Made by a program: the position numbers and the translations under genes. A model generated the notes under the pieces. It had not been told where the DNA came from. It made no database searches and worked only from the letters and a program-made list of their open reading frames with translations. Shown here in pieces: positions 1 through 12,837 of a stretch of 64,000 nucleotides of DNA. Positions within the stretch are counted from its first letter, which is position 1. Each line of letters opens with the position of its first letter. Source of the stretch: Psilocybe azurescens (lineage: Eukaryota; Basidiomycota; Agaricomycetes; Agaricales; Agrocybaceae); contig JAJIRX010000510.1 in the NCBI GenBank assembly GCA_023853785.1, positions 310,001-374,000 on the forward strand, given 5' to 3'.

Positions 1-1909
1 TGGTGGTGTGATAGGACCGTCTGAGGATGGTAAAGACGATGACGACGAGGTAGGGGAAGAGTTGTCGTCGAAGTGAACGTGCCTTTTGAGCCCGGGCATT
101 GTAGTGTAATATGGTTGTGCGATTGTGCGGTCTATTCTGTAGATGTGCGATTACAGGCGAGAAGGATGCGCTGGTTAAGACAAAAGAGGACCGTGTATCT
201 GAGTAAGAGTCTATCCCGAGCTGTTATATGTGTTTGGTACACTGCCTGGGACCGTGGAGAGAAGTATAGTTTATATTGACTCATTGATGGTACATTGCCG
301 GCCAAAGAGAAATAGTCCAAATTGTCACAGCCCCGCTCCCGCAGTCCATAGTAGTCAGTACGCGTCAAAATGAGTCATTTATCCTGGATTCCTGTGTCGG
401 TACTCGATCATGATAGATTAAAAAAGGGTCAGATGAGCATATTTAGGCGCCCTGATAAGCGTTATTTCCACGTGATGTATATCTGTATTTTATTGTCAGA
501 CGAATATCACACTGCCATGCATAGCCATTTTCAAAAAATTCTCCATAATCACGAACATCGACAAGCGACGTCCTGTCAATGGCGCATCTTCCCATGATCA
601 CCGTCCTTTGAAATGCATCGTTGGATGGGACATGTAAAGATAAGAGCGCTCTAATTGTAGAGCGCGAGCTTGATGCCACTGTGCCAGATGGCGCAATGGT
701 AGAAGATTTTAAGATGACTCATCGATTTCCTCCATCATGGTCGAACGTTTGTTACAAAGCTATTTGGTTGAGGTGTACTTTTCTAGCCTACATCATTATT
801 TCTTATTTTATGGCCCTATTGCCGACAGCGGGGTAAAACAATCGAACAAACTTCGCTCCCAGTGGATTAGGCAGGTCTTGGGCAGAGTGGTAGTGCATAA
901 GTCCTGCGTGAACCGGGATGGCCGTACTGCCGTAGCGATCCAGCGTCACTGGAAGATACGTGTCCGCCCTGTCCTAAACGTTTTCAATTACTTATTCTGC
1001 ATTGCTACACTAGAACATCGGTCAGATATTGGCTTTCGATCCCAGGTAAGAAGCGACTTTCAGATACTTAGTTAAGATCGAAGTTACCATTATTCAATTA
1101 GACCACAGTCTGGGTGATACGATAGTGATATTGATTTTGGAATTGGGTAAGCGCTACAATATTTTGTTGCAGGGTTGCCACTTGGCACTTGCCAGCGCGA
1201 GCTCTGGGAATGCCTGAAGACATCCGAGTCAGATAACCATGCTGTTCTCTGTTACTCCGGTCAGCGCGGTTAGCCATTAGCGCCCACCCCACCCTTGAAC
1301 CTTCTAGCTTCTCTCACTCGGGCCACGTATTTCGAGGCCGAATGCATACGTATGAGTATATGACTACTAGTCCGATTGTGGCCTCCCGACTCCTTTTGGC
1401 GAGGCAATGAAAACAGAATTTTATCACATAAAATTTCCAAGAACAGTGGTACGTATTTGTATTAAGTACGTAGATTACAAAGTACGTTATAATAGACTTA
1501 TATTATGCTTTCAAGCTATGCAGATATAACCCATGTGCTGCTCAGGCCCCTTTCACGATCTCAGATCTATAGGTGATCGCTGGCCAGTGGCTTCCTCTTG
1601 TGTATTATTTTTGCGTGTTTCGGTTAAAAATCATTACCATCGAGCATGAAACGCCTACGAGGGGCGCTGTGCTCAATCATTAAACGGAAACTCACAAGAT
1701 AACAAATGACTCGAACTTATTTTATACACTGTATTAGCAAGGCAGTGTAGGAGTTGGGAGATTCTGTGAATTGCTCGCCAGCTGGTTCTAATCAATGTTC
1801 AAAAGAAAATGGCCTGCCAAATCCAGAAAAGATTTTTAATTGTTTACAGAACAACGTGTAACCGATGCCAGAGATATGAATACTGTGGGAACGTTGATAA
1901 TAGAACGCC
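1..1909. other. Left-end region without a recognised gene
   Basis: About 1.9 kb of AT-rich sequence holding only short open frames with no protein-like composition, family motif or convincing splice structure on either strand. The gene to the right ends at 1910, so this stretch includes its 3' flank. A gene running in from the left edge cannot be excluded. Confidence 0.5.
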
Positions 1910-3614
1910 TCAAACAGTGTCTCCAGGATCATATACATCACATCCAACAAGCTCCAACCATTCATTCCTCTCCATTTGTCTGCGACATACAACACTGTCG
2001 CTCTCAAAGCAGTTCTCGCCAGCACAGGCGTTTCTCTGAGCTTCGTCTCGGGACCGTAACTTGCCGACCTTCTTGCCGGACTTGGAGTTAAACTTAAGAT
2101 TCGTTGGATCGACGATGCAGTTTTTCAAGTTCGATGAGCTAGATGTTTCTCGACTGGGCAAGCAAGGTCGCAGTTTTGGTAAAGTAGCTTTGTCAGCTGC
2201 GTATTCGAATATTCGTATTCTTTGTGTGGAAGATAGCAGCGGTGTGATTTCGGAGAGAATGGCGAGTTGAAGTTCAGTCGGGAGAAAAGTAAAAGAAAGG
2301 ACAGAGGGATAAATTTCTAGAGGGCTGACGAAGGGCAGCTTTGATGAAGGGATGCATTCGCAGTCGTTGGAGCAAGGTGAGGTCGTTTGAGATGTTGAAG
2401 CGGGTAGATATGTGCTCTTATGCAACATCAGTCTTGAGTACCGCAGAAGATCTAGAGCTTGCTTCTTGACTTGTTGTTTGTAAAGAATATTCCTCCCGAT
2501 AATAATCTTTAATTTGGATTCAAGAGGCGATATGCCGCAGCCGCTACCCCAAGCCAGAGTCATGATCTCATCCTGAGAGGTAAAGAAACCTGTCTCAACC
2601 TTTTTGATAAGACGGTCATAGTCTACTCGGTCTTCCGTATATTCTGCAGCTTCGATTTCGTCTGATGAATTATTGCCAAACATGTTCACCTTTTCTAGAC
2701 TCCAGTTGCGTTCCATAGCGCCGATGATAGATTTGACGCCTCGATAGCCCATGCTATTGCCACTTGCAATAAATTCTGTGAGTTTACATTCGCTCCTGTC
2801 GCCGCCGATGTAAGCCACTAGCGTGTCGACGTCGTTTGGTTGTACTCGTGCCAGAGAAATTTGAAGAGATCGAAGCGACGCGAACGTTGGGAGGAGGGAA
2901 AAGAGTGTCTGTCTGAAAGGAGCCGAGAGAGGGTTATTTGACAGACAGAGAAGTCTGAGAGACGGGACTGCGACAGTGGGCCCTTTTGAAGAGGTAAGAA
3001 TGGTTGATACAAGACTTTCAGCTGACTGGGAAGTTCCTTGGATTTTGTTCTACTGACTTCTCAGGTAAGTGAATGGATAGCAAGAAATCGCGCTCACATT
3101 TCTCAAAATGAGAGATTTAAACACCGGTTCAGTCAATCCTTGTCCATCAATTCCACCCTGCGCTTGGATGCATCGCAGCCAATCGATAAGGTACTCGAAG
3201 CCCATATCGCCCATGGCCACCCTATTCAGTTCTAGATGGGACAGTCTTCGAGGAAACCTTGGCGTGTAATTATCCTCGCGAATTGAATCAGTGATATTCT
3301 TGATTTGGGGCGATGATCCTTCAGGAATGGAGATAGGTTGGGTTTTTATGCATACGACTGAAGACATTTGGCACTTACCTTCTTCATTGCTTTCCCAATT
3401 TATACCAGTTCTCAACCAACGGAAAAGACGTCTACAACCATCATCTCCGAGGCTAGTATAGTCAAGTTTCAGAGCACTTGAGAATGCATTTTCTTTGAAT
3501 TTCAAGATGGGGGTGGTATGACGTCGACTTTCTACCATGGGTGAGAGGTGGATAATAAGCAGCTTGACTGGATGTCGTCGTACCTGAGTAATCGTCGTCC
3601 GAGTCCAGGTCCAT
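1910..3614 (-). CDS. Leucine-rich-repeat (RNI-like) protein
   Basis: The model starts at the ATG at 3612-3614 (MDLDSDDDYS) and has introns at 3532-3583, 3319-3378 and 3050-3097. Removing them leaves 1545 nt, or 514 residues. The first half has repeats of the RNI type with conserved Leu/Asn spacing, for example LKLDYTSLGDDGCRRLFRWL, LSHLELNRVAMGDMGFEYLI and LRLLCLSNNPLSAPFRQTLF. A helical C-terminal part follows (ILYKQQVKKQALDLLRYSRL, then LPTELQLAILSEITPLLSS), ending in a basic tail. Such proteins are common in mushrooms as a family of unknown function; the repeats suggest protein binding. The splice at 3050-3097 was chosen because it restores frame and has a branch-like CTTAC, and it is the least certain junction. 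There is no F-box at the N-terminus, which begins with an acidic stretch. Confidence 0.75.
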
Positions 3615-4378
3615 TATTTTGAATAGATTTATGCAATTTTTTGTAGATATAGTAAGAGTTCAAATGATTCCTGAAGAAAGTAAGAGAAAGCGACAACACT
3701 TTGACCTCGCTGTTTTCGACAGTCGAAACTGCTTACACCATAATATGACTAATATATTTCCACGATTCTCAGTAGGACGTTTGTTCCCCATCTCCTTAGC
3801 AAATGGTCAGCCAGTCACCGCAAGCAGCGGCCGAATATTGCGTTTATATGCAGTTTGATACTCTTGGGACGAAGACTGCTTGATTTCTTGTCCAATTGCT
3901 ATCTCAGCCCTCGGATACTTCAAACTGTGATTTTGATTTTAAGTTTGATTACACCGCGATCACTCAAGCTTCCATCCAGTTGACTGTTTTCCACGCAAGC
4001 CATGACATTGCCCAATATGCCTATCGGCACTCCTAAATCCTTGCGGTGCACCTGAAAGTACACTATGACAGCAGGGGATTCAAGATCATTTGCTATAAAT
4101 CTTAGCTTGGAAAGTACCTGATGATTAGTGATTTCGCTTATCTGTTCTATGGCATACAGGTATGTCTGCAGGTGAATCATGACACTTATCTTGCCACATA
4201 TCAACAATAGGCAACTTTTGTATACTTACGACAGTTTGTTACATACTTAGGCCAATCTGGATTTATCCCCGTCTTATCAGAAGCACATGGACCACTTGAC
4301 GAAGTGCGGGAATATCTGACAAGATAGAGGTGAGGCTGCTTGCTTCCCCCACTCTTCCTGACGACTTTATTGTCCGCG
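3615..4378. other. Intergenic region between divergent genes
   Basis: This 764-bp region separates the start codons of the leucine-rich-repeat gene (-) and the permease (+), so it should hold both promoters. Two short minus-strand open frames lie here (3920-4207 and 4201-4488). Their translations resemble no family I know, and the second runs antisense into permease exon 1. Confidence 0.5.
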
Positions 4379-7083
4379 ATGAGCGATTCACCTTCACCTT
4401 CCGGAACGAAGGCCAGCCCGATGGCAGCAGACGAGGCAGAATTAGCGAGGATGGGGTACAAGCAGGAGCTGAAGTGAGTGCGGTCCACGTGCCTGTTGTG
4501 AATCCAACATGGGTGAATGCTGTTATTAACGTTGGTAAACTCCAGGCGAGACCTAGGTGTTCTTCAGGTATGCTTCTCCCTCAAAACGCGTCCTATTTTC
4601 CTATTTATATGATAACGCGTTTTTATTATCGTCTACCAGAATTTCGGGGTACGCAATGAGCGATTATCGCCCTGTCAATCAGAGGATGCGTACTGAGGCA
4701 TTTATAACATGCTAGGTATCCTTTTCAATCATTTCCGTCATCACTGGCATCCCTTCCCTGTTTTTGTATGGTTTGGTACGTTGGAAGGTTTGGCTGACAT
4801 GTTCACTGTTGTGGTTCCTGATGTACATGTGGTCGGAAAGGATACAGGTGGACCCGCAGTGATGGTATGGGGATGGCTAGTCGTCGGTGCGTCAGCTGTT
4901 CTTTTACCCAGGAAGCTACAATGTCCTTATTTTTATTTAGCGTGCTTTACCATGCTTGTTGGTCTCGCTATGGCTGGTGATTTCCGTTTCTTACCCATGC
5001 TGAGACCTAGAATCACTGACTGACCACCCCTTGTACGTTCAAACCTAAGAGATATGCAGGTATGACGCGGATGGCGGACAGCATCGTTCGTTGAACAATG
5101 AATCTCATTCCGAAAATTAGTGCCCACCCAACGTCCGGAGGCCCTTACTTTTGGGCGGCGATGTTGTCTCGAAAGAAAAACGCGCCACTTGCGTCCTGGA
5201 TCACTGGTGTGTCCCCTGTTTAGTTTGATTTCTGTATATTGTCTCGTGACAAACTTCCCAAAAGGCTGGTTTAATCTACTCGGGCAAGTCGCAGTCACAA
5301 CTGGCATTAGCTATGCCTGTGCCAATTTTATCTCTACGGCATGCACCCTAGGCCACACAGGATTTGTGCCTACGCCTAAGACAACGATTGGTAGGATACC
5401 GTGGGCGCATGCTCTTCTAATCCTTTGCTGAATAATTGGCCTTTCTAGGTATCTATGCCGCAGTTCTTATTAGCCAAGGATTGACAAATACCTTCGGTGT
5501 GCATCTTCTACATGTACTAAACAATATTTCGGTATGGTGGCATGCCGTGGGCACAACGGCCTTGGTTATTGCCATCCTTGCGAAGGCTCCCAACCACCAA
5601 TCTGCTAAATTTGTTTTCCGCACATTTATTGATAACACTGGTCTACCTGGATCAGAAGGTTGGGGAGACCGAGCTAGTCACGCCTATGTGGCTGTCATTG
5701 GTGTAAGCTTCCAAGTTGTTGTACTTTCTCCGTTGTGAACTGACGTTATTTTCAGATTCTCATGGCTCAGGTATGTCATTCCCTCCCTATTCAAGTATCT
5801 TATACAAATGCATCTACCTTTTCCCGATAGTATACTATAACTGGTGCGTCTTCGAGCTAGAACTCAGATTAACGTTTTCTCAATTCAGCCACTATCTTAA
5901 GGATTTGATGCCAGCGCCCATGTAAGTTTCAACGCTAAGCTTGCCCTCACTCTCAGAGACTAGATATAGGACTAGATGACAGAAGAGACTCATAATGCGG
6001 CAATGTCCGGCAGCATTGGTATAATTATGGCCATAGGTGTATCCGCAGTCCTTGGATGGTTCCTCATTCTCGGGCTTCTCTTCTCCATTCAGGACTTGGA
6101 CGGCACGTTGTCCTCACAAACTGGTCAGCCTGTCACCCAAATCTTTTTGGATACCGTCGGAGAGAAGGGAGCAATCGTGCTCATGGTCATAGTCATTGGT
6201 GCCATGTACTTCTGCGGGTGAGCTAAAATTTGCCACTCGCGTCCTTTCTCATTGGGTCAAGCCTGACATTCAAATAAGAACCTTCTCTATTACCTCCAAC
6301 TCGCGGATGATGTATGCTTTCGCGCGTGACGGCGGTATTCCCGGGCATAAATTCCTTGCCAAAGTTGATCCTCGATGGAAATCCCCAATTCGGACTGGTA
6401 TGAAATTTACCACCTGGACCAAGTGGACACATTCTAATTGCGAAGCCTATAGTATGGCTTGCGTGTACTCTCAGCTTTATCCTTGGCCTGCCCAGCTTAG
6501 GTAGTTCTGTTGCGTTTGCAGCAGCTACCTCCATTGCTACTATTGGACTGTACATTTCCTACGGTAAGCCGAGCTCTCCTGTATGTCCCTGATGATCACC
6601 AAATTGTGTACTAGGCATCCCTATTGCTCTGCGGGTGATATATCGCGACCAATTTGTTCGCGGACCCTTTCATCTAGGAGCGTTCTCTTACCCTGTGTCT
6701 ATCGTTGCCGTTCTATGGATAATTTTTATTTCCATAATCTTCATTCTTCCTCAGATCAACGTAAGCTCCTAATTTCTTCTTGGAAAGCCGTATATAACTG
6801 ATAAATATGATTATAAAGCCGGTCGATTCACAAACCCTGAACTATTCCATTGTTGCTGTTGGGATTATTATGCTCTACAGCTTGGGATTCTGGGTTATTA
6901 GTGCTAGAAAGTGGTTTACGGGTCCTGTGCAGCAAATAGCTGGTAAGTCTAATGCATCTGTCGAAAGTGAATATCGATAAACATCTTCGATTCATTCCAG
7001 CGGAAGAGATGGGCATCGATGTCATGGATCCCTCGAAGGCTCACGTGTTCGAGAAAGATAGAGCTGTCGACGAAGAGCGTTGA
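4379..7083 (+). CDS. Amino acid permease (APC superfamily, GABA/choline permease-like)
   Basis: This is a plasma- or vacuolar-membrane transporter of the amino acid/polyamine/organocation family. I place 19 exons: 4379-4473, 4546-4567, 4640-4648, 4716-4775, 4841-4886, 4941-4976, 5049-5058, 5121-5206, 5265-5390, 5449-5702, 5756-5770, 5831-5843, 5902-5921, 5976-6217, 6279-6397, 6453-6563, 6615-6760, 6819-6942 and 7001-7083. They total 1617 nt, giving 538 residues, normal for the family. The N-terminus carries DEAELARMGYKQELKRDL. Further family motifs are NFGVSFSIISVITGIPSLF, TGGPAVMVWGWLVV, AEICSAHPTSGGPYFWAAML, GWFNLLGQVAVTTGISYACA, FDASAHMTEETHNAAM and ITSNSRMMYAFARDGGIPGH. All phases agree. 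Read without the microexons the gene looks frameshifted, for instance a TAA after 5890. The substrate cannot be told from sequence; amino acids, GABA or choline are possible. Confidence 0.92.
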
Positions 7084-8424
7084 TGTGCCGGTGTAATAAG
7101 AACCAGACCCAGGGTTTTTCGATTAAAAACGCAGCCATTTTATTACTTGCTTATGTCTTCGTTAAATGATTTTTCAAATTCTTTATCCTACGCTAATCAT
7201 GCAATAAGCACCTTGCGATGAATCATCACTGAGCCAAATGAATTCAAGAGATCCCGGGGAAAACCAAAAGGGAGACAAAATGAAGTGGACACGCTTAAGC
7301 GCCGGGTTACATGCTTGCATTCAAACTCGAAGCTACTGTTTCTGAAGAAAGAGCTGACCAACTTTCATCGGACCCATAAGCCGACCCATGCAGCGGGGAC
7401 TCGTTTCACGTCAGTCAAACCACTTAAGTGACTCTTTTGGCTTGGGCCTATCTTACCGGAATCTATCTATATAAGAATCTCAGGCCCACCTCCTGCATTG
7501 AGGACTGTTGCTGCCATCGTTCTTTGGAGTAAAGCATCTTTGAACATTTTGGACCTGAAATTTCACCCAACAGACGTACTATGCCTCCTTTCGTTACTTT
7601 GCAAAAGCGCGCGTCATGGGCTAAACGGCGCTAAAGAAAGACTACAGCCTGAAATTGAAATTTCTCTATTGCGCAATATTTTGCATAATGGCGTTTTGTT
7701 GGTAAGAACCATAGCTACCCAAGGTAAGCCTGCCTCGAGTCCCGTGCATTAAGTACAAGGCCGCAAGCTACAACATAACCTGGGTCTTTGGGTAACGTTA
7801 ACTACCAATCTCCTCCCAATGATCAAGTTATGACTACCTCCCTGATCTTACTTATATCTATTTTATCTCGGCGTCTGAATTGGCATGGTTTGCTTGAACA
7901 CGGTAGATTAGAGTTTAACCCAGTCCCAGGTTTAAAACTTCGCTACTATTTTTGACACGACGACAGTGCGCCTGCAAACAGTGGCAGACAAGCTGTGAGC
8001 ATCACACCGCGTCACTTCATTCTTGCTTCATTCCTCTGTGCATTAAGCTTGCAGACCTGAACCTCGACGTCCTGAAAAGTGCTGCAGTCAGCCTTGCTTC
8101 CTACTATTGCTGTCATTATTATGATCCATTTATACACTCTCGGACAGGCACATACCCGGTTCACGCTGACTTCTCACCTTCTTTGAAAGGTCGAAACAAC
8201 TGCCAGCAGTGCTGGATAAATTTAGAGTTGTTTCTCAGATCCTTGACGCCTCTAGATTCAGCCAAGCTCAGGCAGTCGCACCTCCGTCCTGCACAGCCTC
8301 TTGTCAGGACTCCTTTTGAGCGGGGGTTTTCGGGAAACCAGCTCTGGGTCTTGATTCCCCAGTCGATACCCCTCACTTAAAGCGCTTTCACGTCTTACAT
8401 CCTTGTTTCAGCTCACCAACGTAT
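7084..8424. other. Intergenic region upstream of the first F-box gene
   Basis: This 1.3-kb gap holds the 3' flank of the permease and the promoter side of the F-box gene. Open frames at 7498-7752 and 7952-8380 have no recognisable family signature. A TATA-like stretch (tctatatatataag-type, near 7465) is about 960 bp from the next start codon, too far to assign to it. Confidence 0.45.
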
Positions 8425-10071
8425 ATGGAGGACAAACTACCCTTTGAACTCTGGCTAGAAATTCTCTCTTACCTCCCCCAAGGGTTCCACCGAAGACTGG
8501 TTGCTGTAAATCGCGCTCTCTTCGAATACGCCCTCGATGAAATATACAAGGAGGTGGAACTGGTCCACGATGACGAGAACACCTTGTTTGCATTCGCTCG
8601 ACTCGAGTAAGCGTCATATCATCATACTTTGGCATCATCTGGACTTCACATTGATTGAACGTTTCCAGCAACGCGGATGTTGCGAAACGGGTCCAGCGTT
8701 TTGTTATACGGCCAACCTTTCTGCGAGACGAAATTCCCCTCCAATTTCAGCAAATTGGCGAACCTAAATCTCCGGAGAAAGATAAAAAAAGATTCAGCTG
8801 GTTCATGAAATCGAAGAGGTCCAGTTGTGTGGACCAGTTATGCGAAACCAAGACATCTTCCGATATCCTTCTTTTCACTGCTCAACGCACTATTTCGCTG
8901 TGCTCGAATATCCGGGAACTTGACATCATTTTAAACGTCAGGAACTCCCAATTAACCTCTTCCTTTGAATCCTTTTTTCGATCCCTTTGGCAGCCAGGAT
9001 CTATCCTTCCTCGGATTCGGAGGTTGACCATCGACGCATCTCCATATGAATTATCCCAATTGATTTTGCCCATGCATCCATTCTCACATCTGTGGACTAA
9101 TCTGGAGAATCTTGACTTGACCATTCACCCATACCATGAATCTTCGAATCTAAACCATCTACTCTTGTCGACATTTCTTGATGGCCTAAAGAATAAGTTA
9201 CATTCATTTACGCTATCAGGGCTTATGGACCCGTACGTTGCGGACGTCCTGAATGCGTGCCCCGATTTCACCAGGCTTTCAAACTTCGAATTACACTCCA
9301 TTTTCAACATCCAAAACATGCGACAGGCACAACGGCTAAATCTATTCCTGGAAGCCCATTCGAAAACTCTTGAAAATATTACGCTCAATCCTCAGATTAG
9401 GACAGATTCATCGAACTTTAGTAACTATTCGTATATCCACTGGTTAACTTTTGTCGGGGCGGATTATGCCAGAGGCCAGACGTTTTCTCAAGTATCTCTT
9501 CCTCAACTAAGAAACTTGGAGCTCGGATACGGTTACCGCTGGATAAATGGCCCAGTCTACCACCGCGTTGTATTTCCGGATTTGAAGTGTATCACGCCAA
9601 ACTTGACAACATTAACCATCATCCACACTGAGCTCTCGCTAGATCGAGTTTCAGAGCTGCTTCCTCTCCTTCCGCGTCGAAACGGAGTTTGCTCGCTAGA
9701 ATCCCTCAGCCTCTCCATAGATATCTTATCTCCGGAGCTTGTCGATCTTCTCAGTGTCACATTAGTTGGCCTGCGCTCTCTAACTCTACGCCTTTCTCGG
9801 TACGTTTTGCCGAGCGACTTGGAGCAGGTACGAGTTCATTCCTTCCCTCAAAAGTAGTATATTCTCAGAACTGTTTATCCAGTATATATTTTACAAGGTT
9901 ATACAACAACGAAAATACCCTGCTTGGAAACTGCAACATATATGTATCGTTTCGTCGTCGTCATGCGGAACACCCCATCCAAATATTCTGGCTATGACGA
10001 CAGTAGCTACGACACTTCCAACTCCTCCAACTCTTGACACCACATATAGCTGTCAATGCCACATGCTATAG
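8425..10071 (+). CDS. F-box-like protein, tandem copy 1
   Basis: Three exons are supported: 8425-8606, 8669-9827 and 9883-10071, together 1530 nt for 509 residues. The start MEDKLPFELWLEILSYLP is an F-box-like motif (LPxElWxeIlsyLP), the part that in SCF ubiquitin ligases binds Skp1. The remaining 450 residues hold Leu-rich segments such as LRNLELGYGYRW, LTTLTIIHTELSLDRVSELL and LESLSLSIDILSPELVDLL, typical of the variable leucine-rich regions in mushroom F-box proteins. The neighbour at 10664 is a paralogue with the same intron positions and a last exon of the same length (189 nt), which supports both models. The target is unknown. Confidence 0.82.
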
Positions 10072-10663
10072 ACATTTGGGCACTCATCGCTCCTTTTCCC
10101 GACGAATTCGAGCACCCACGAGAGAGGATTTCAGAGGCTGTAATGTATGTCTTATCGTGTACTTTTCGTTGAATTCCAAACTATCTTGTACGAATTTGGA
10201 ACAACCACGTACTATGTTATATATTCAAACCGAGAAACAAGGCTCTGGACATAGGTCGAATCTCTTGAATTACACCATGCCGTAATGCCGTTTGCCATAT
10301 TTCTAGCTTCCGAATCTCAGCGAACCATCAGTTCCTCCGAGTCCCTCTTCCAGAAGCAGTACGAATTTGATATCTGTCCGACTCCCACGAACGACCATAT
10401 ATAATAACCCCGTTTCTCATGATGCCATGGGCTGCGTTCTGTCGATAATCCCTACGAATCTTATAGCCGCCTTACTCGGCACTGCACTTGTCTCAAACAC
10501 ACGCGCAAGATCGACGTTCAAGACTTTTTCTTGTTCACAGGCCCTCCTTCAACGTGGAACAAGACATGCCACATATGTGGCCTCGACCATCGATGGACAG
10601 CTCCTGAGGATCTTTGTATAAGAGGCTGAAAGAAGCGAAATTAAACTATTGAATCTTCCCAAC
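10072..10663. other. Spacer between the tandem F-box genes
   Basis: A 592-bp region that should hold the 3' end of copy 1 and the promoter of copy 2. The open frames at 10034-10285 and 10367-10621 give no protein-like translation. No repeat shared with the flanks of copy 1 was noticed. Confidence 0.4.
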
Positions 10664-12325
10664 ATGTCCACTGCAATACCCGACCCATTGGCTATCGAAC
10701 TTTGGCTCGAGATTCTTTCGTATCTGCCTCGAGCTGTTCGTCGTTGGATGATTGGTGTCAGCCGCGCACTCTTCGAACTGGCTTTGGATGATATATACGA
10801 GGAAGTGCGGCTTTGCGCTGGTGACGAGAAATCGCTTTTGCTGTTACGCAGCTCCAGTATGTGTTCTATTTTTCTTCTTACTGCGCTTTTGTTTTTATTT
10901 AAACTACGTCATCTTAAATTTAGGCATGTGAACCTTGCTAGGCGGGTTCGACGCGTAGTTGTGGCGGTACATCCTCATTTACCGCGAAAGAGAGCTTCCA
11001 ACTCAGCCTCGGGTCAGCGCCACCAATTGCCATTCATCTCCTAAATCCATTACTAGACCCAATATTTCCGATCAAGACCAATCCACCAAAGGACAAGACT
11101 CCTCTGCTCAACTATTCTCAATCGCACGGCACACTCTAAAATCATGCTGTAATATCCGAGACCTTGAACTAGTTGTAAACGATGCGTCATTACAACCCTG
11201 CTTCAAGTCTTTTCTCAAATCTCTATGGCATTCTGAATCCATTGGACCGAGAATTCGAAAACTAGATATAAAGGCTACCGCAGTGAACCTCTCAGCACTT
11301 TTCGAATTGATGTCGGTGTATCGTTTGTCATACCCACTAATCAACATCGAGAACCTCGACTTGTCCTTTTGTCATCTCCATCCTTACATCGATGATGGAA
11401 CCATCAACTACTTCCACATTGCATCGTTCCTATCTGCATTGGAACCTTCTCTGTTATCTTTCACTGTCTCTGGCTACCTACATCCTCACCTACTCGGTTT
11501 GCTCAAGGTATCATCTACGTTTACGAGGCTTCAAAAGTTGGAGCTCCATTCGATATTCAACATACAAGATCTGCAGCAGGTCGCACCACTGGACAAATTC
11601 ATAGCAAGGCACGCCGAAACACTGGAGCACATCATCATCGACCCTCAAACTCGGGAATCCGGTTCTGATCTGAGCAACCGTCTATTCGTTCAGTGGTTAA
11701 GCAACGATGCCGCCTTTTCGCAGCAGCAGCTGTCCAATTTGCGCATTTTGGAGCTCGCGTATCATCATCACTGGGCCTATCCCTACTCCCATTTGTCAAC
11801 ATCTATGTTCCCCAATCTAAACCAAATTTCACCCAATTTGACCACATTATCCATCGCAAGAATCGAATTACACTTTGACACAATCGCAGACCTTCTTGCG
11901 CGAGTTCCTAGACAAAACGGGGTGTGCTCGATACGATCATTAAAGCTGCACATCGATATTCTAACCCCCAAATTGATGGATCTTCTAACGCGGAATCTAC
12001 CATATCTGAATTCGCTCGAAATGCACGTTTCCTGCGCTAGCGAACATCTGGAGGATAGTGCTCCAGAGCAAGTATGTATTATCATTACCTTCGACTTTGG
12101 GAGTGCTTGTGAGTTTTCTAACAAATACATTCACAGTATCTCTTTTGCAAGAGGATACGTGAGCGTAAATACCATCATGGGCACTGCAATATCTTCGAAT
12201 CACCTCCGCCTCCTCTTGTTCCAAACCGCATCCGAATATATGCATCGTGGAGGCCGTGGCATCAACGCTTTCAACCACTGTGGTATTGGGGCTTGGATAT
12301 GATTGTCTCTGTCGGCCAAGCCTGA
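10664..12325 (+). CDS. F-box-like protein, tandem copy 2, probably frame-damaged
   Basis: This is a paralogue of the gene at 8425. The start at 10664 gives MSTAIPDPLAIELWLEILSY, the same F-box-like opening, and the body carries matching Leu-rich segments (LRILELAYHHHW, LTTLSIARIELHFDTIADLL, IRSLKLHIDILTPKLMDLL). The first donor is at 10857. The second intron is 12072-12136, followed by a 189-nt last exon, as in copy 1. Around the first intron (10857-10923) the frame does not work. The paralogue-matching stretch HVNLARRVRRVVV lies one frame away from both the exon before it and the long frame that resumes near 10955. Two compensating single-base changes, one just before the donor and one near 10950, would explain this. 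It is either a decaying copy or a consensus error. Confidence 0.65.
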
Positions 12326-12837
12326 CATCTATTGGAGATCCTTCATCTTCCGCTTCTGTCATTCGACGCCCTCCATGATCTATGACGTATAGATCCTGTT
12401 TGTGAATAACCACCACGAATTCAATTTAGACAAGGAACATTCAGGAATGACGTTCTTCACGTCAAAAGCTCCTCTGTTCTATGCCTTTGTAGGTTGGAGC
12501 TTGGGCCTCTCTGGTCAGGCTGTCAAACGACTCCAGAGGTGTTAAACTAATGTATGGTCTAAGCTATGCTGAAGTCGGGTATTACACCCTAGTACGCTAT
12601 ACTAGCGTGTATTCAATGTTATGCTATGTACTAGTTCTGAGTCAGTGCTTGAAACCTGTGCACCGGCTTCTTGGCCTCTCCATCTACGAAAGCGTATAAA
12701 GCTCGTACGTTGACACAGCCCCTATTCATCTTCACCTTAAGCACACTTCCTCGTTCTACGAGCACTACTCATCATAACCCAACGCATCACTCACCTTAAA
12801 AAACAACAATTTCCAAGGGACGAGCATCATCATCATC
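12326..12837. promoter_or_regulatory. Intergenic region with TATA box for the orphan gene
   Basis: Between the second F-box gene and the ATG at 12838 there is a clear TATAAA at 12695-12700, about 140 bp upstream of the start codon. Pyrimidine-rich sequence follows (12730-12790), as is usual around basidiomycete transcription starts. A short CAT/ATC run directly precedes the ATG. Confidence 0.5.

Noticed and set aside
3920..4488. Two minus-strand open frames between the leucine-rich-repeat gene and the permease
   Set aside because: The translations match no family, and the right one is antisense to permease exon 1. Joining them gave no coherent protein.
5885..5930. In-frame stop in the amino acid permease, suggesting a pseudogene
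   Set aside because: The stop lies in an intron once the 13-nt exon at 5831-5843 and the 20-nt exon at 5902-5921 are recognised. The gene then reads cleanly from end to end.
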